Source: Desulfotruncus alcoholivorax DSM 16058 (GTDB taxonomy: Bacteria; Bacillota; Desulfotomaculia; Desulfotomaculales; Desulfallaceae). From it: a DNA stretch of 64,000 bases. Shown here piece by piece: positions 25,930 to 34,229 of the stretch (its first letter is position 1; each line of letters starts with the position of its first letter). A model generated the notes under the pieces. It ran no database searches. It worked only from the letters and a program-made list of their open reading frames with translations, and was not told the DNA's origin. Both the position numbers and the translations under genes were made by a program. The stretch is from assembly GCF_000430885.1 (NCBI RefSeq), contig NZ_AUMW01000001.1:171565-235564 (forward strand), read 5' to 3'.

Positions 25930-26733
25930 TCAATCAAGGTTGAGGTGGGCTGCCTGCACCACCGCATCAATCATCGCCCGGTTGTCCCCAACAGCTTGTC
26001 CACCTTTTTGAAAATGAAGCAGGTATTCAATGTTGCCTTCCGGTCCCTTCACCGGGGAATAGTCCAGGCCAAGGACGGAGCAGCCAAGCTCTTCAAAGCA
26101 GTCTATTACCTTTTTTAACACGTCCCTGTGGACTGACGGGTCTCTTACCACGCCTTTTTTACCGACTCTTTCCCTGCCGGCCTCAAACTGGGGTTTCACC
26201 AATGCAACTCCCTCGTAATTGTCCAATAAAAAGCCTACCCGTGGCAAAACAAGGCACAGTGAAATAAAAGAAACGTCTATAGTAATAAAATCCGGCACTC
26301 CGGATTTAAAAACATCTTTCTCCAGGTACCGGATATTTGTTCGTTCAAGCACACAAACCCTGTGATCATTGCGCAAGGACCAGGCTATCTGGCCATAACC
26401 GACATCAACAGCATAAACGTAACTGGCTCCGTTTTGCAGGGCACAATCAGTAAACCCTCCGGTGGAAGCGCCTATATCAAGGACAACTCTCCCCTGCAGA
26501 TCGATAGCAAATACTTTCAGTGCTTTTTCTAATTTAAGCCCGCCCCGGCTCACATAACGCAATTTGGCGCGTATAGTTATTTCCGGATCTGCAGTCACCT
26601 TTTGACCCGGTTTATCCACCGGCGCGCCGTTGATTGATACGTCTCCGGCCATAATTGCAGCCCGGGCCTGCTCCCGGCTTTGAAAAAAACCCTTTTCCAC
26701 AAGCAACAGGTCTATTCTTTTCTTCTCCGTCAA
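25930..26733 (-). CDS. tlyA: TlyA-family rRNA 2'-O-methyltransferase
   Basis: 267 aa. It has an N-terminal S4 RNA-binding domain (RIDLLLVEKGFFQSREQARA) followed by an FtsJ-like domain with DIGASTGGFTDCALQNGA (~80-97) and YAVDVGYGQI. TlyA proteins methylate 16S C1409 and 23S C1920; some Firmicutes members act as YqxC. The start is a TTG at 26733, ~10 nt after GGAGG. It lies 25 bp downstream of dxs. Confidence 0.9.
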   Translation of the reverse strand: MTEKKRIDLLLVEKGFFQSREQARAAIMAGDVSINGAPVDKPGQKVTADPEITIRAKLRYVSRGGLKLEKALKVFAIDLQGRVVLDIGASTGGFTDCALQNGASYVYAVDVGYGQIAWSLRNDHRVCVLERTNIRYLEKDVFKSGVPDFITIDVSFISLCLVLPRVGFLLDNYEGVALVKPQFEAGRERVGKKGVVRDPSVHRDVLKKVIDCFEELGCSVLGLDYSPVKGPEGNIEYLLHFQKGGQAVGDNRAMIDAVVQAAHLNLD

Positions 26734-26758
26734 GCTTTAGGATCCTCCAATAGGCCGG

Positions 26759-28654
26759 CTATTTTATTCCTTTAATTTTGCGCCGGTTGATCATTTGTAA
26801 TGCCGTGTCAACTACGTTCTTCGGTGCTAACCCGTATTTCCGGCGCAATTCAGACTGGGTGCCGTGTTCTACAAAATCATCCGGAATTCCTATACTTTTA
26901 ACCTGAATCCCGGTATAGCCCGAAAAATACAGCAACTCCAGCACTGCGGCGCCAAAACCTCCGGCCAGGACGTTTTCTTCAATGGTTATAAGCCGTCCGG
27001 TTCGCGCTGCATGTCTGGTTATGCAGTCTGCGTCCAGCGGCTTGACAAACCTGGCGTTAATCACCGTAGCCAGTATGCCTTGATCTTTCAGCATAGCCCC
27101 GGCCTTACGGGCCACCTGCACCATGTTCCCCACAGCCAGTAAAGTTATATCCTTGCCTTCGGTAATTACTTCCGCCCTGCCAATGGCTATTGGTTCCGGC
27201 GCCGCGTCCAGAGCCACGCCCACACCGGTACCGCGCGGGTAACGCAAGGCGCAGGGAGCATCCAGATTTAGCGCTGTAAAAAGCATGTGCTGCAATTCAT
27301 TCTCATCTGCCGGCGCCATGATTGTGATGTTGGGAATTGACCGCAGAAAAGAATAGTCAAATACACCATGGTGGGTAGGTCCGTCGTCACCTACGATGCC
27401 GCCACGGTCTACGGCAAAGACAACAGGCAGGTTTTGGAGGCACACATCGTGAATAATTTGATCATAGGCCCTTTGCAAAAAGGTGGAGTAAACAGCCACC
27501 ACCGGCTTTAATCCCGACTTGGCCATCCCTGCAGCCAACGTCACAGCGTGCTGTTCGGCAATACCCACATCAAAAAAGCGTTTCGGGTATTTTTGGGCAA
27601 AATCACTCAGTCCTGTGCCGCTGCACATCGCCGCGGTTATAGCTATAATTTTTGGGTTGTTCCCGGCCAACCGTGTAAGAGTATTCCCAAACACTTCCGT
27701 GTACGTACTGACGTCACTTTTTTTCAGACAGTCCCCGGAATCAATATCAAAAGGTCCTATGCCGTGGAATTTATCGGCCTTCTCTACCGCCGGCCCGTAA
27801 CCCCGTCCTTTTTCAGTAAGCACATGCACCAAAACCGGACCGCCCAGTTTTTTGGCCTGCTCCAGGGTAACCAACATGGACCCGATGTTATGCCCGTCTA
27901 CCGGGCCAAGGTAGGTGAAACCCAACTCTTCAAAGATCATTCCCGGCACCATCAGGTATTTTAAGCCATCTTTAAGCCGTTCCGCCACCTTTAATACGGT
28001 GGAACCGATGGAAGGTATTTTACGCAGCAATTGCTCTATTTCATCTTTACTTCTGGAGTATTTTGGATCCGTCCTGATCCGGCTCAGGTAACGGGACATG
28101 GCGCCGACATTGTGCGATATACTCATTTCGTTATCGTTTAATACAACTATTAAGTCGGTCTTGAGATGTCCGGCATGATTAAGCGCCTCAAAGGCCATAC
28201 CGCCGGTCATGGCCCCGTCGCCTATTACCGCCACGACAGAGCTTTTTTCGCCATTATAGTCCCTGGCCAGAGCCATACCCAGGGCAGCTGATATTGAGGT
28301 ACTGCTGTGCCCCGTGGCAAAGGCATCATGCTCGCTTTCATCCGGCCGGGGGAAGCCGCTGATTCCGCCATGCCGGCGGAGGGTTTTGAATTGCTCCCGG
28401 CGTCCCGTAATCAATTTATGACCATAGCACTGGTGCCCTACATCCCAAATTATTTTATCATGGGGGGTGCGAAAAATATAATGCAGCGCCAGGGTTAGTT
28501 CAACTACACCCAAATTGGGAGCCAGATGCCCGCCGTTACTGGCAACAGTGGAGATTATTTCCTCCCTGATTTCCGATGCAAGTTTATCAAGTTGGGCCAG
28601 TGTTAATGATTTAATATCTTTGGGTGAATTGATTTGATCTAAATATTTGCCCAA
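26759..28654 (-). CDS. dxs: 1-deoxy-D-xylulose-5-phosphate synthase
   Basis: 631 aa TPP enzyme that joins pyruvate and glyceraldehyde-3-phosphate in the first step of the MEP isoprenoid pathway. The TPP motif [20 protein letters not shown], the catalytic His of [15 protein letters not shown], and [16 protein letters not shown] are visible. The start is TTG with AGGTGA upstream. With ispA further upstream it frames the OLE locus. Confidence 0.96.
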   Translation of the reverse strand: MGKYLDQINSPKDIKSLTLAQLDKLASEIREEIISTVASNGGHLAPNLGVVELTLALHYIFRTPHDKIIWDVGHQCYGHKLITGRREQFKTLRRHGGISGFPRPDESEHDAFATGHSSTSISAALGMALARDYNGEKSSVVAVIGDGAMTGGMAFEALNHAGHLKTDLIVVLNDNEMSISHNVGAMSRYLSRIRTDPKYSRSKDEIEQLLRKIPSIGSTVLKVAERLKDGLKYLMVPGMIFEELGFTYLGPVDGHNIGSMLVTLEQAKKLGGPVLVHVLTEKGRGYGPAVEKADKFHGIGPFDIDSGDCLKKSDVSTYTEVFGNTLTRLAGNNPKIIAITAAMCSGTGLSDFAQKYPKRFFDVGIAEQHAVTLAAGMAKSGLKPVVAVYSTFLQRAYDQIIHDVCLQNLPVVFAVDRGGIVGDDGPTHHGVFDYSFLRSIPNITIMAPADENELQHMLFTALNLDAPCALRYPRGTGVGVALDAAPEPIAIGRAEVITEGKDITLLAVGNMVQVARKAGAMLKDQGILATVINARFVKPLDADCITRHAARTGRLITIEENVLAGGFGAAVLELLYFSGYTGIQVKSIGIPDDFVEHGTQSELRRKYGLAPKNVVDTALQMINRRKIKGIK

Positions 28655-28671
28655 AGTTTCACCTACTATCC

Positions 28672-28766
28672 ATTCAGGTATTCAGAATTCAGTAGTCAGA
28701 ATTCAGAATATTACAAGACGATAAACCGTTCATATTCTGTCTCCTGACTCCTGACTTCTGACTCTC
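28672..28766. repeat. Dispersed repeat family B, copy between dxs and oapA
   Basis: ATTCAGGTATTCAGAATTCAG, ACGATAAACCGTTC in the middle, and TGTCTCCTGACTCCTGACTTCTGACTC at the right. It fills nearly the whole 121-bp gap between the membrane protein gene and dxs. Confidence 0.8.
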
Positions 28767-28775
28767 CTGTTATTA

Positions 28776-29342
28776 CTATTTTTTAACCAGCCTGATCCCG
28801 GTTATACCGCCAAATACGGCAATAATTTTACCCACAAAAAAAATCACATCATTTGCCCGGCTAATTGCAATTTTTTTGCCATAAGCCTTGCCCCCGACAG
28901 TAAAAGCCGCGATCAACGCTGTGATTATCATATTCAAAATAAATCTATTTGTATCCTGCCAGATACTCATTATCTTAATTACCAGCGCTATTCCCAGCGC
29001 CCCGCTGACGGTGCCCGCGATATCGCCGACAACATCATTGGCAATATTTGCCACCCGGTCGGCATTGCGAATCAGGAACACGCCCTCCCTAGCTCCTGAC
29101 ACCCGCTTTGAGGCTTTGGCGTGAAAGGGCGCTTCTTCAGCTGCCGCAACCGAAGTACCGACGATATCGGCAGAAATACCCAAAAATATAATTAGGGTTA
29201 AAAACAAAAAAGATAATACTAAACTGTTAATGGAGCGCGATAAAAATTCAGACAACAAAAAAAACAATGCAGCTAAACTGAATGAAATAAAGGCAACAGT
29301 AAAAACATATTTAATAGATACGGTGGATTTATTATTTCTCAA
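28776..29342 (-). CDS. oapA: DUF21-like membrane protein, candidate OLE-associated protein OapA
   Basis: ~188 aa polytopic protein with four or five hydrophobic segments (~10-33, 38-60, 105-125, 130-150, 165-185 in order). The region after segment 2 (SADIVGTSVAAAEEAPFHAK, then RNADRVANIANDVVGDIAG) resembles the DUF21 segment of CNNM-type magnesium transporters. It lies directly after the OLE RNA candidate and before dxs, the position of OapA, which anchors OLE RNA in the membrane. The start is a TTG at 29342 or 29345, 5-8 nt after GGAG; a TTG at 29372 would lie in the RNA's closing stem. Confidence 0.78.
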   Translation of the reverse strand: MRNNKSTVSIKYVFTVAFISFSLAALFFLLSEFLSRSINSLVLSFLFLTLIIFLGISADIVGTSVAAAEEAPFHAKASKRVSGAREGVFLIRNADRVANIANDVVGDIAGTVSGALGIALVIKIMSIWQDTNRFILNMIITALIAAFTVGGKAYGKKIAISRANDVIFFVGKIIAVFGGITGIRLVKK

Positions 29343-29365
29343 CAAATTCACTCCATATATGTAAG

Positions 29366-29970
29366 AAGACAAGTAACAGCGATACGGGTAAATGTTGCGG
29401 CTTAGGTCCAGCAGGTTTTCCCAGTTTCATACCGGTTGTCGCCATACCGGCGGTTTCCCTTTAAACAAAACTTCGAAACGTTGCCGTTTTCGAGGCTGAA
29501 TTACCACTTAGTCCGCACTTTAATCCCCGTACCGCCCCGTTACAGGACAGCCTAGGAGTTTTCCTCTACGGGAGTACCTTTTTTTAGCCTCTTTTGCAGT
29601 GACGGTTTAAGCCTGTGGTATATTATGCGTGGGCCCGTGCATAATATACCACTTCATGGACCTCCACCGCCACCACTCAAGGCAGGCTACACTGCACGCA
29701 GCTTTCACCACATGCAGGTTTATACCCAAGCCATAGTAATTGCCAATGACAATGTTCCACGCACTTGGGTCTCCACGGGGGCAGGGTCAACGCCCACATG
29801 CCATTGCAGGTCGCCCCGCCCCCTTAACTCCCAGTACCAACCCCCAACTGGGCGTCGGCAGCCAGCACCAGGAACTTCATCGATGTGCCCTTGACGGATT
29901 TTTAGGCCCGCCTTCAAAAAAGGGTTCCCGACTAGGATACTGCGTTACTTGTCTTATTTAATACCGTCAG
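29366..29970 (-). ncRNA. ole: OLE RNA (ornate, large, extremophilic)
   Basis: A ~600-nt non-coding region transcribed leftward. Seen: a TATAAT box at 29977-29982; 12-nt arms AAGACAAGTAAC (29955-29944) and GTTACTTGTCTT (29377-29366) that pair perfectly and close the whole region; and a structured 3' part with GGAAACCGCCGGTATGG, CGACAACCGGTATG and GGACCTAAGCC. No reading frame of coding quality is present. Known: OLE RNA is ~610 nt, membrane-localised with OapA, and encoded between ispA and oapA near dxs, folD, xseAB, nusB, argR and recN, which is this gene order. Inferred: identity as OLE; no covariance search was run. Ends are approximate. Confidence 0.85.
29615..29652. repeat. 38-bp near-perfect palindrome inside the OLE RNA gene
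   Basis: 14-nt arms GTGGTATATTATGC (29615-29628) and GCATAATATACCAC (29639-29652) are exact complements, with a GGGCCC centre. In the RNA this would be one long AU-rich hairpin. It may be a peripheral helix of OLE RNA or a small inserted palindrome. Confidence 0.8.
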
Positions 29971-29976
29971 TGCAAA

Positions 29977-30006
29977 ATTATAACACAATACCTGTATTAA
30001 CAACAA
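29977..30006 (-). promoter_or_regulatory. Promoter of the OLE RNA gene
   Basis: Minus strand: TTGTTG (30006-30001), an 18-nt spacer and a perfect TATAAT (29982-29977). The expected transcript start is near 29970, which gives a ~605-nt RNA to the end of the closing stem. Confidence 0.65.
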
Positions 30007-30152
30007 CCGCTCCCAATAGCTCCTATGAGTCAATTACAGCCTGTTATGATCAATTATGAATAGGTGCATCCCATTGCTGACCCGCTCTAGGCCGCGCTTG
30101 GGTATGGTTGAATTAGCGAGATTGCTGTTTTATGTACCGGGTATCTGCTTAT

Positions 30153-30181
30153 AAGATTGCTTCGCTGCGCTTGCAATGACA
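30153..30181. repeat. Dispersed repeat family A, half copy beside ispA
   Basis: AAGATTGCTTCGCTGCGCTTGCAATGACA, the right-hand core of the 127-bp element at 5998-6124. The rest of the gap 30007-30152 shows no gene or clear structure. Confidence 0.7.
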
Positions 30182-30196
30182 GCTCCAATATTTCTT

Positions 30197-31081
30197 TCAA
30201 TACTCCCGCGATAGCACAAATTGAACCAGCAAGCGCAGGAATTCCGCTTCCGCTCCCAGGGAATTAAGCGCAGCCAGGGCGTAATCTCCGGCTGCACGAG
30301 CTAACTTTCTGGACTCTTCCAGCCCGTAAAGCGCCGGGTAAGTCGCCTTCTGGTTTTTATTATCGCTGCCCACAGGCTTCCCTAATTTTTCCTCGTCACC
30401 CTCAATATCAAGAATGTCATCGACAATTTGAAAAGCAAGTCCCAGGTTATCCGCATAAGCAGTCAGATTTTGAATTTGTTCCGGGGAGGCACCGGATAAA
30501 ATAGCCCCTGCCCTAACCGAGGCCCGGTATAATGCTCCTGTTTTATGGGTATGGATGTATTCCAATTCCTGCTTGGTGATCTCATTTTCGCTGGATAAAA
30601 GATCCACCACCTGCCCGCCAATCAAGCCGCAGGTACCGGCCGCAAGGGCCACTTCCGATATGACTTGCACAACCCTATCCGGCATCACCCTGCCAGCCAT
30701 TCCGGCCAGCAGTGCAAAAGCCATGGTTAGCATTGAATCGCCCGCCAGAATAGCGATAGCTTCTCCAAATTTTTTGTGGCAGGTGGGCTTACCCCTGCGC
30801 AAATCATCATTGTCCATGGCGGGCAAATCATCATGCACCAGTGAATAGGTGTGCAAAACCTCAACAGCGCAAGCCGCCGGTAAAACTAAATTTTCATCTC
30901 CGCCAACAGCACAGGCGGAAGCCATCACCAGGGCCGGCCTTAATCTTTTGCCTCCTGCGAAAATGCTGTACCGAATTGCCTCGTGAATTACGGAGGGGTA
31001 AGCATCTGCCGCAGGCAAGTAACTATCCAGAGCCTTGTCAACTAAAAGGGCCCGCCTGGTTAATTCAGCTTTAAAGTCCAT
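30197..31081 (-). CDS. ispA: Farnesyl/geranyl diphosphate synthase
   Basis: 294 aa all-helical prenyl synthase that condenses isopentenyl diphosphate with allylic diphosphates. The first aspartate-rich motif is LVHDDLPAMDNDDLRRGKPT (~80-99) and the second is FQIVDDILDIEGD (~222-234); GGKRLRP precedes them. An insertion and the small residues near the first motif fit FPP-type rather than long-chain synthases. It follows xseB with a 1-bp overlap. Confidence 0.93.
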   Translation of the reverse strand: MDFKAELTRRALLVDKALDSYLPAADAYPSVIHEAIRYSIFAGGKRLRPALVMASACAVGGDENLVLPAACAVEVLHTYSLVHDDLPAMDNDDLRRGKPTCHKKFGEAIAILAGDSMLTMAFALLAGMAGRVMPDRVVQVISEVALAAGTCGLIGGQVVDLLSSENEITKQELEYIHTHKTGALYRASVRAGAILSGASPEQIQNLTAYADNLGLAFQIVDDILDIEGDEEKLGKPVGSDNKNQKATYPALYGLEESRKLARAAGDYALAALNSLGAEAEFLRLLVQFVLSREY

Positions 31082-31311
31082 TACATATCCTCTTCCCGTA
31101 AGACAGGTTTACCGTCCCCGCCTTCAAGCAAAATGTTGATTTGTTTTTCGGCTTCTTCCAAATGCCGGCTGCACTTCTTGGTTAATTCAATGCCCTCGGC
31201 AAATAATTCCAGCGACTCTTCCAGAGGAAGGTTTCCCTCCTCTAATTTACTGACCAATTCCTCAAGCCTGGCTAAAGCTTTTTCGAAGGATACATCCTTG
31301 TTATTACCCAT
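31081..31311 (-). CDS. xseB: Exodeoxyribonuclease VII small subunit
   Basis: 76 aa, the usual size. It has the family pattern SFEKALARLEELVSKLEEG and LPLEESLELFAEGI, forming two helices. It pairs with XseA (32982-34193). xseA and xseB are separated by folD and fchA rather than adjacent. Confidence 0.92.
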   Translation of the reverse strand: MGNNKDVSFEKALARLEELVSKLEEGNLPLEESLELFAEGIELTKKCSRHLEEAEKQINILLEGGDGKPVLREEDM

Positions 31312-31416
31312 TATCTCCAGTATAAACCTCCATTTTAACTATTTTGTTTGTTTTTTAACTATTATATATAATCCGTCAAGTAAATTACTAGATAAATAAA
31401 AAAATTTCTATAACAC

Positions 31417-31441
31417 AAAAGGGGCTTTTGAAGCCCCTTTT
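31417..31441. terminator. Terminator between fchA and xseB
   Basis: Perfect 11-bp arms AAAAGGGGCTT and AAGCCCCTTTT with a 3-nt loop; symmetric, so bidirectional. It splits the folD-fchA unit from xseB-ispA. Confidence 0.85.
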
Positions 31442-31466
31442 GCTAGTTTAGTTTACTTTATTTAGT

Positions 31467-32099
31467 TTACTTCATTCTTTCCTGCACAACCGCAACGGCC
31501 TTGTCTTTTAGTTCCCTGGCTTTTTTGACCAGCTGTTCTTTTTCGGCAAGGATATTATTTACGTATTCTTCATCTTTAACCATGGGAATGTTAATATCGG
31601 CACTGAGCAATACTGCGTTGATAGCCGCCTCGCAGATGTACGCGGCAACACCGGCATCGCTGATGGCCATTTTGTTGCCTATTTTGGCCAGTCGGTCGGT
31701 GATTTCCAGAGCTTCCAGCAGGGCCCTGGCAATTTCCATCGGGGTGTCGGTAGCGGTTTTTAAAGCCTTTTGCATCATTTCTTCCCGCTTGGCCTTTTCC
31801 TCATCGGTATTTTTAGGCATGCGGTAGACATCCATAAATTTACCGAAGGCTGCAATATCGGCTGAAACCAGTTTTTCCAGTTTATTGATAATGAAATAGG
31901 CCGCACCGGTGATTTCCTTGACCTCTGGTTCAACATCCTTAAACTTGGGTTTACCTACGGTCAGGTTGCCGACCATGGCAGTCATGGCCACTCCCAGTGT
32001 GCCGACAAGTGCCGACACGCTGCCGCCGCCGGGGGTGGGGGCATCGGAAGCGGAAACCGCCACTACTTTACGAAACGGAAAATCAAAAATTTCGCTCAC
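31467..32099 (-). CDS. fchA: FchA-type formimino-THF cyclodeaminase / methenyl-THF cyclohydrolase
   Basis: 210 aa, mostly helical. The family start is visible: SASDAPTPGGGSVSALVGTL (~15-34), then AMVGNLTVGK and SDAGVAAYICEAAI. In acetogens and other clostridia FchA supplies methenyl-THF cyclohydrolase activity in the methyl branch of the Wood-Ljungdahl pathway. Here it sits 11 bp after folD. GTG start with AGGAGG. Confidence 0.85.
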   Translation of the reverse strand: MSEIFDFPFRKVVAVSASDAPTPGGGSVSALVGTLGVAMTAMVGNLTVGKPKFKDVEPEVKEITGAAYFIINKLEKLVSADIAAFGKFMDVYRMPKNTDEEKAKREEMMQKALKTATDTPMEIARALLEALEITDRLAKIGNKMAISDAGVAAYICEAAINAVLLSADINIPMVKDEEYVNNILAEKEQLVKKARELKDKAVAVVQERMK

Positions 32100-32110
32100 A
32101 GTTTAACCTC

Positions 32111-32962
32111 CTATTGAGATTGTAGCTTAATGGCCTTTAATACGTTCTTTTGAATCAGCACAGTGGTCAGGCTGCCCACACCGCCGGGAACGGGAGAAAT
32201 ATACCCGGCCACTTCTTTGGCGTTTTCAAAATCAACGTCGCCGCAAATGCCACCGCCCTCGGCAGGGTTAATGCCGGCGTCAACAACAACTGCGCCGGGC
32301 TTGATCATGTCTGCGGTGATCATTTTAGCTCTGCCCACCGCCGCAATGATAATATCAGCCTGTTTGGTATGATAGGCCAGGTCGGCGGTCTTGGTATGAC
32401 AGACGGTTACAGTGGCGTTTTGGTTCAGCATCATAAATACCAGCGGCTTGCCGACAGTTTCGCCACGGCCTACAATAACGGCATTTTTGCCTTTGATTTC
32501 AATACCGGAGCGAAGCATAACTTCGATACAGCTCTGAGGAGTAGCCGGGAACAGTCCTTCGCCGCCGCTTAAAATGTAGCCGCGGTTGATGGGGTGGGCC
32601 CCGTCAACGTCTTTCTTGGGATCTACGGCTTCTAAAACAACCTTTTTGTCCATTCCCTTGGGCAGCGGCATTTCAATCATAATTCCGTGGACTTTCGGGT
32701 CTTTGTTCCACTGGTCGATCAGAGCCAGTACTTCTTCGATTTTGGTGGATCCCGGCAGGGTCACCAGTTCAAAATCAATACCCACATTAGCGCAGGCTTT
32801 CTCTTTGGAACGGGCGTAAACTACCGAAGCCGGGTCATCACCGACGAGCAGCACATTCAGCTTGGGAATAATACCATTTTCCCTGTACTGGGCCACTTCC
32901 GCCTTTACTTCTTCCCTGATCGTCGCCGCAATTGCCTTTCCATCAATTAGGGACGCAGCCAT
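32111..32962 (-). CDS. folD: Methylene-THF dehydrogenase / methenyl-THF cyclohydrolase FolD
   Basis: 283 aa. Motifs: KLNVLLVGDDPASVVYARSK with the catalytic Lys nearby (~55), MIEMPLPKG, VDGAHPINRG, and the nucleotide-binding GKNAVIVGRGETVGKP; PVPGGVGSLTTVLI at the C-terminus. It links one-carbon units between methylene- and methenyl/formyl-THF. With FchA it forms a one-carbon pair. Confidence 0.95.
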   Translation of the reverse strand: MAASLIDGKAIAATIREEVKAEVAQYRENGIIPKLNVLLVGDDPASVVYARSKEKACANVGIDFELVTLPGSTKIEEVLALIDQWNKDPKVHGIMIEMPLPKGMDKKVVLEAVDPKKDVDGAHPINRGYILSGGEGLFPATPQSCIEVMLRSGIEIKGKNAVIVGRGETVGKPLVFMMLNQNATVTVCHTKTADLAYHTKQADIIIAAVGRAKMITADMIKPGAVVVDAGINPAEGGGICGDVDFENAKEVAGYISPVPGGVGSLTTVLIQKNVLKAIKLQSQ

Positions 32963-32981
32963 AATTTATTTCCTCCCCTTT

Positions 32982-34193
32982 TTAAGAATCATTAGTCTTA
33001 TTAATTTCCCGTACCTCGCACTTCAACACGCCGCGGTGCAGTCGTACGGTTACGGAATCTCCGGTTTTAATTTGCCGGGCCTCACGAAGCACCTTGCCGT
33101 CAGGCCCGAAGGCAAGACTATAACCACGGGCAAGCGTGGCCAAAGGGCTTAAAGTATCCAGGCGCCCGGCCAGCAGGGCAATTTTTCCCGCCGATTCCTT
33201 AACGGAGCCCTGAACTACCTTGCCCAGTTGTCTTTCCAGTTGGTCCAACACCATCCGTCGCTGGTCGCAAATGGTTTCCAGCGGCCTGGCCAGCACCCTG
33301 TTCTTGGCACACTGTTCCAGTCTCTGCCGGTAAACAGCTTTTTTTTGCTGAATGCACCGGGTCATTCTGACCCGGTGCATATCGATCATCCTCTTGATTT
33401 CCACCCGGTCAGGTACGGCTAATTCAGCGGCAGCCGAAGGAGTGGGCGCCCTGAGATCCGCCGCCAGGTCAGACAGTGTGAAATCGGTTTCATGTCCCAC
33501 CGCCGAAATTACCGGTATGGTTGACGCGGCAATACTCCTGACCACAATTTCGGTATTAAATGCCCACAACTCTTCCAGTGACCCCCCGCCCCTACCCGCA
33601 ATGATTAGATCCACCCCGGGCATTTGGTTGAGCAACCTGATACCCCTGGCCACTTCTTCCGGCGCTGTTTCGCCCTGTACAGCCGCCGGTGCCAGGATAA
33701 TCCGCACGGCAGGCCAGCGGCGCCGCAGGATGTTGATCATATCCCTGATCACCGCACCGGTAGGCGAGGTCACCAAACCAATGCAACCTGGAAACGAAGG
33801 CGGTTTTTTCTTGCTGGCCTGGTCAAACAAGCCCTCGGCGGCCAGTTTTTGTTTGAGCTTTTCCAGCGCGGCGTAAAGGGCGCCTTCACCGTCCGGCTCA
33901 ATACGTTCGGCGTAAAGCTGGTATTGCCCGTCACGTTCAAACACGGTGACATACCCGTTAACGCGAACGGATAACCCGTTTTCGAGTCCGAATTGCAGGT
34001 TTCTGGCGCGGGACCGGAACATAACCACCCTGACGCAAGAATAACTATCCTTTAACGTAAAGTAGATATGCCCCGATGCCGCTTTTTTATAATTTGAAAT
34101 TTCGCCCTTAACCCAAAGGTTGCCCAGCAGGAAATCACTTTCCAGCAGTTCCTTGATCCGTAAAGTCAGTTCCCGCACAGTTATAAATGGCAT
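32982..34193 (-). CDS. xseA: Exodeoxyribonuclease VII large subunit
   Basis: 403 aa. An N-terminal OB fold (LWVKGEISNYKKAASGHIYF) is followed by the catalytic region with PTGAVIRDMINILRRRWP, GRGGGSLEELWAFN and ISAVGHETDFTLSDLAADLR. The ATG at 34193 follows GGGAGG by 6 nt; two earlier ATGs are too close to the ribosome site. It works with XseB. Confidence 0.94.
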   Translation of the reverse strand: MPFITVRELTLRIKELLESDFLLGNLWVKGEISNYKKAASGHIYFTLKDSYSCVRVVMFRSRARNLQFGLENGLSVRVNGYVTVFERDGQYQLYAERIEPDGEGALYAALEKLKQKLAAEGLFDQASKKKPPSFPGCIGLVTSPTGAVIRDMINILRRRWPAVRIILAPAAVQGETAPEEVARGIRLLNQMPGVDLIIAGRGGGSLEELWAFNTEIVVRSIAASTIPVISAVGHETDFTLSDLAADLRAPTPSAAAELAVPDRVEIKRMIDMHRVRMTRCIQQKKAVYRQRLEQCAKNRVLARPLETICDQRRMVLDQLERQLGKVVQGSVKESAGKIALLAGRLDTLSPLATLARGYSLAFGPDGKVLREARQIKTGDSVTVRLHRGVLKCEVREINKTNDS

Positions 34194-34229
34194 CATCATC
34201 CTCCCGGGTTTTGAGCTTAAACAGTTAAT

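Noticed and set aside
29720..29961. Short open frames on both strands between ispA and oapA
   Set aside because: They lie inside the OLE RNA candidate, have no ribosome sites and odd composition (Pro/Arg/Trp-rich), and break where RNA structure is strongest.
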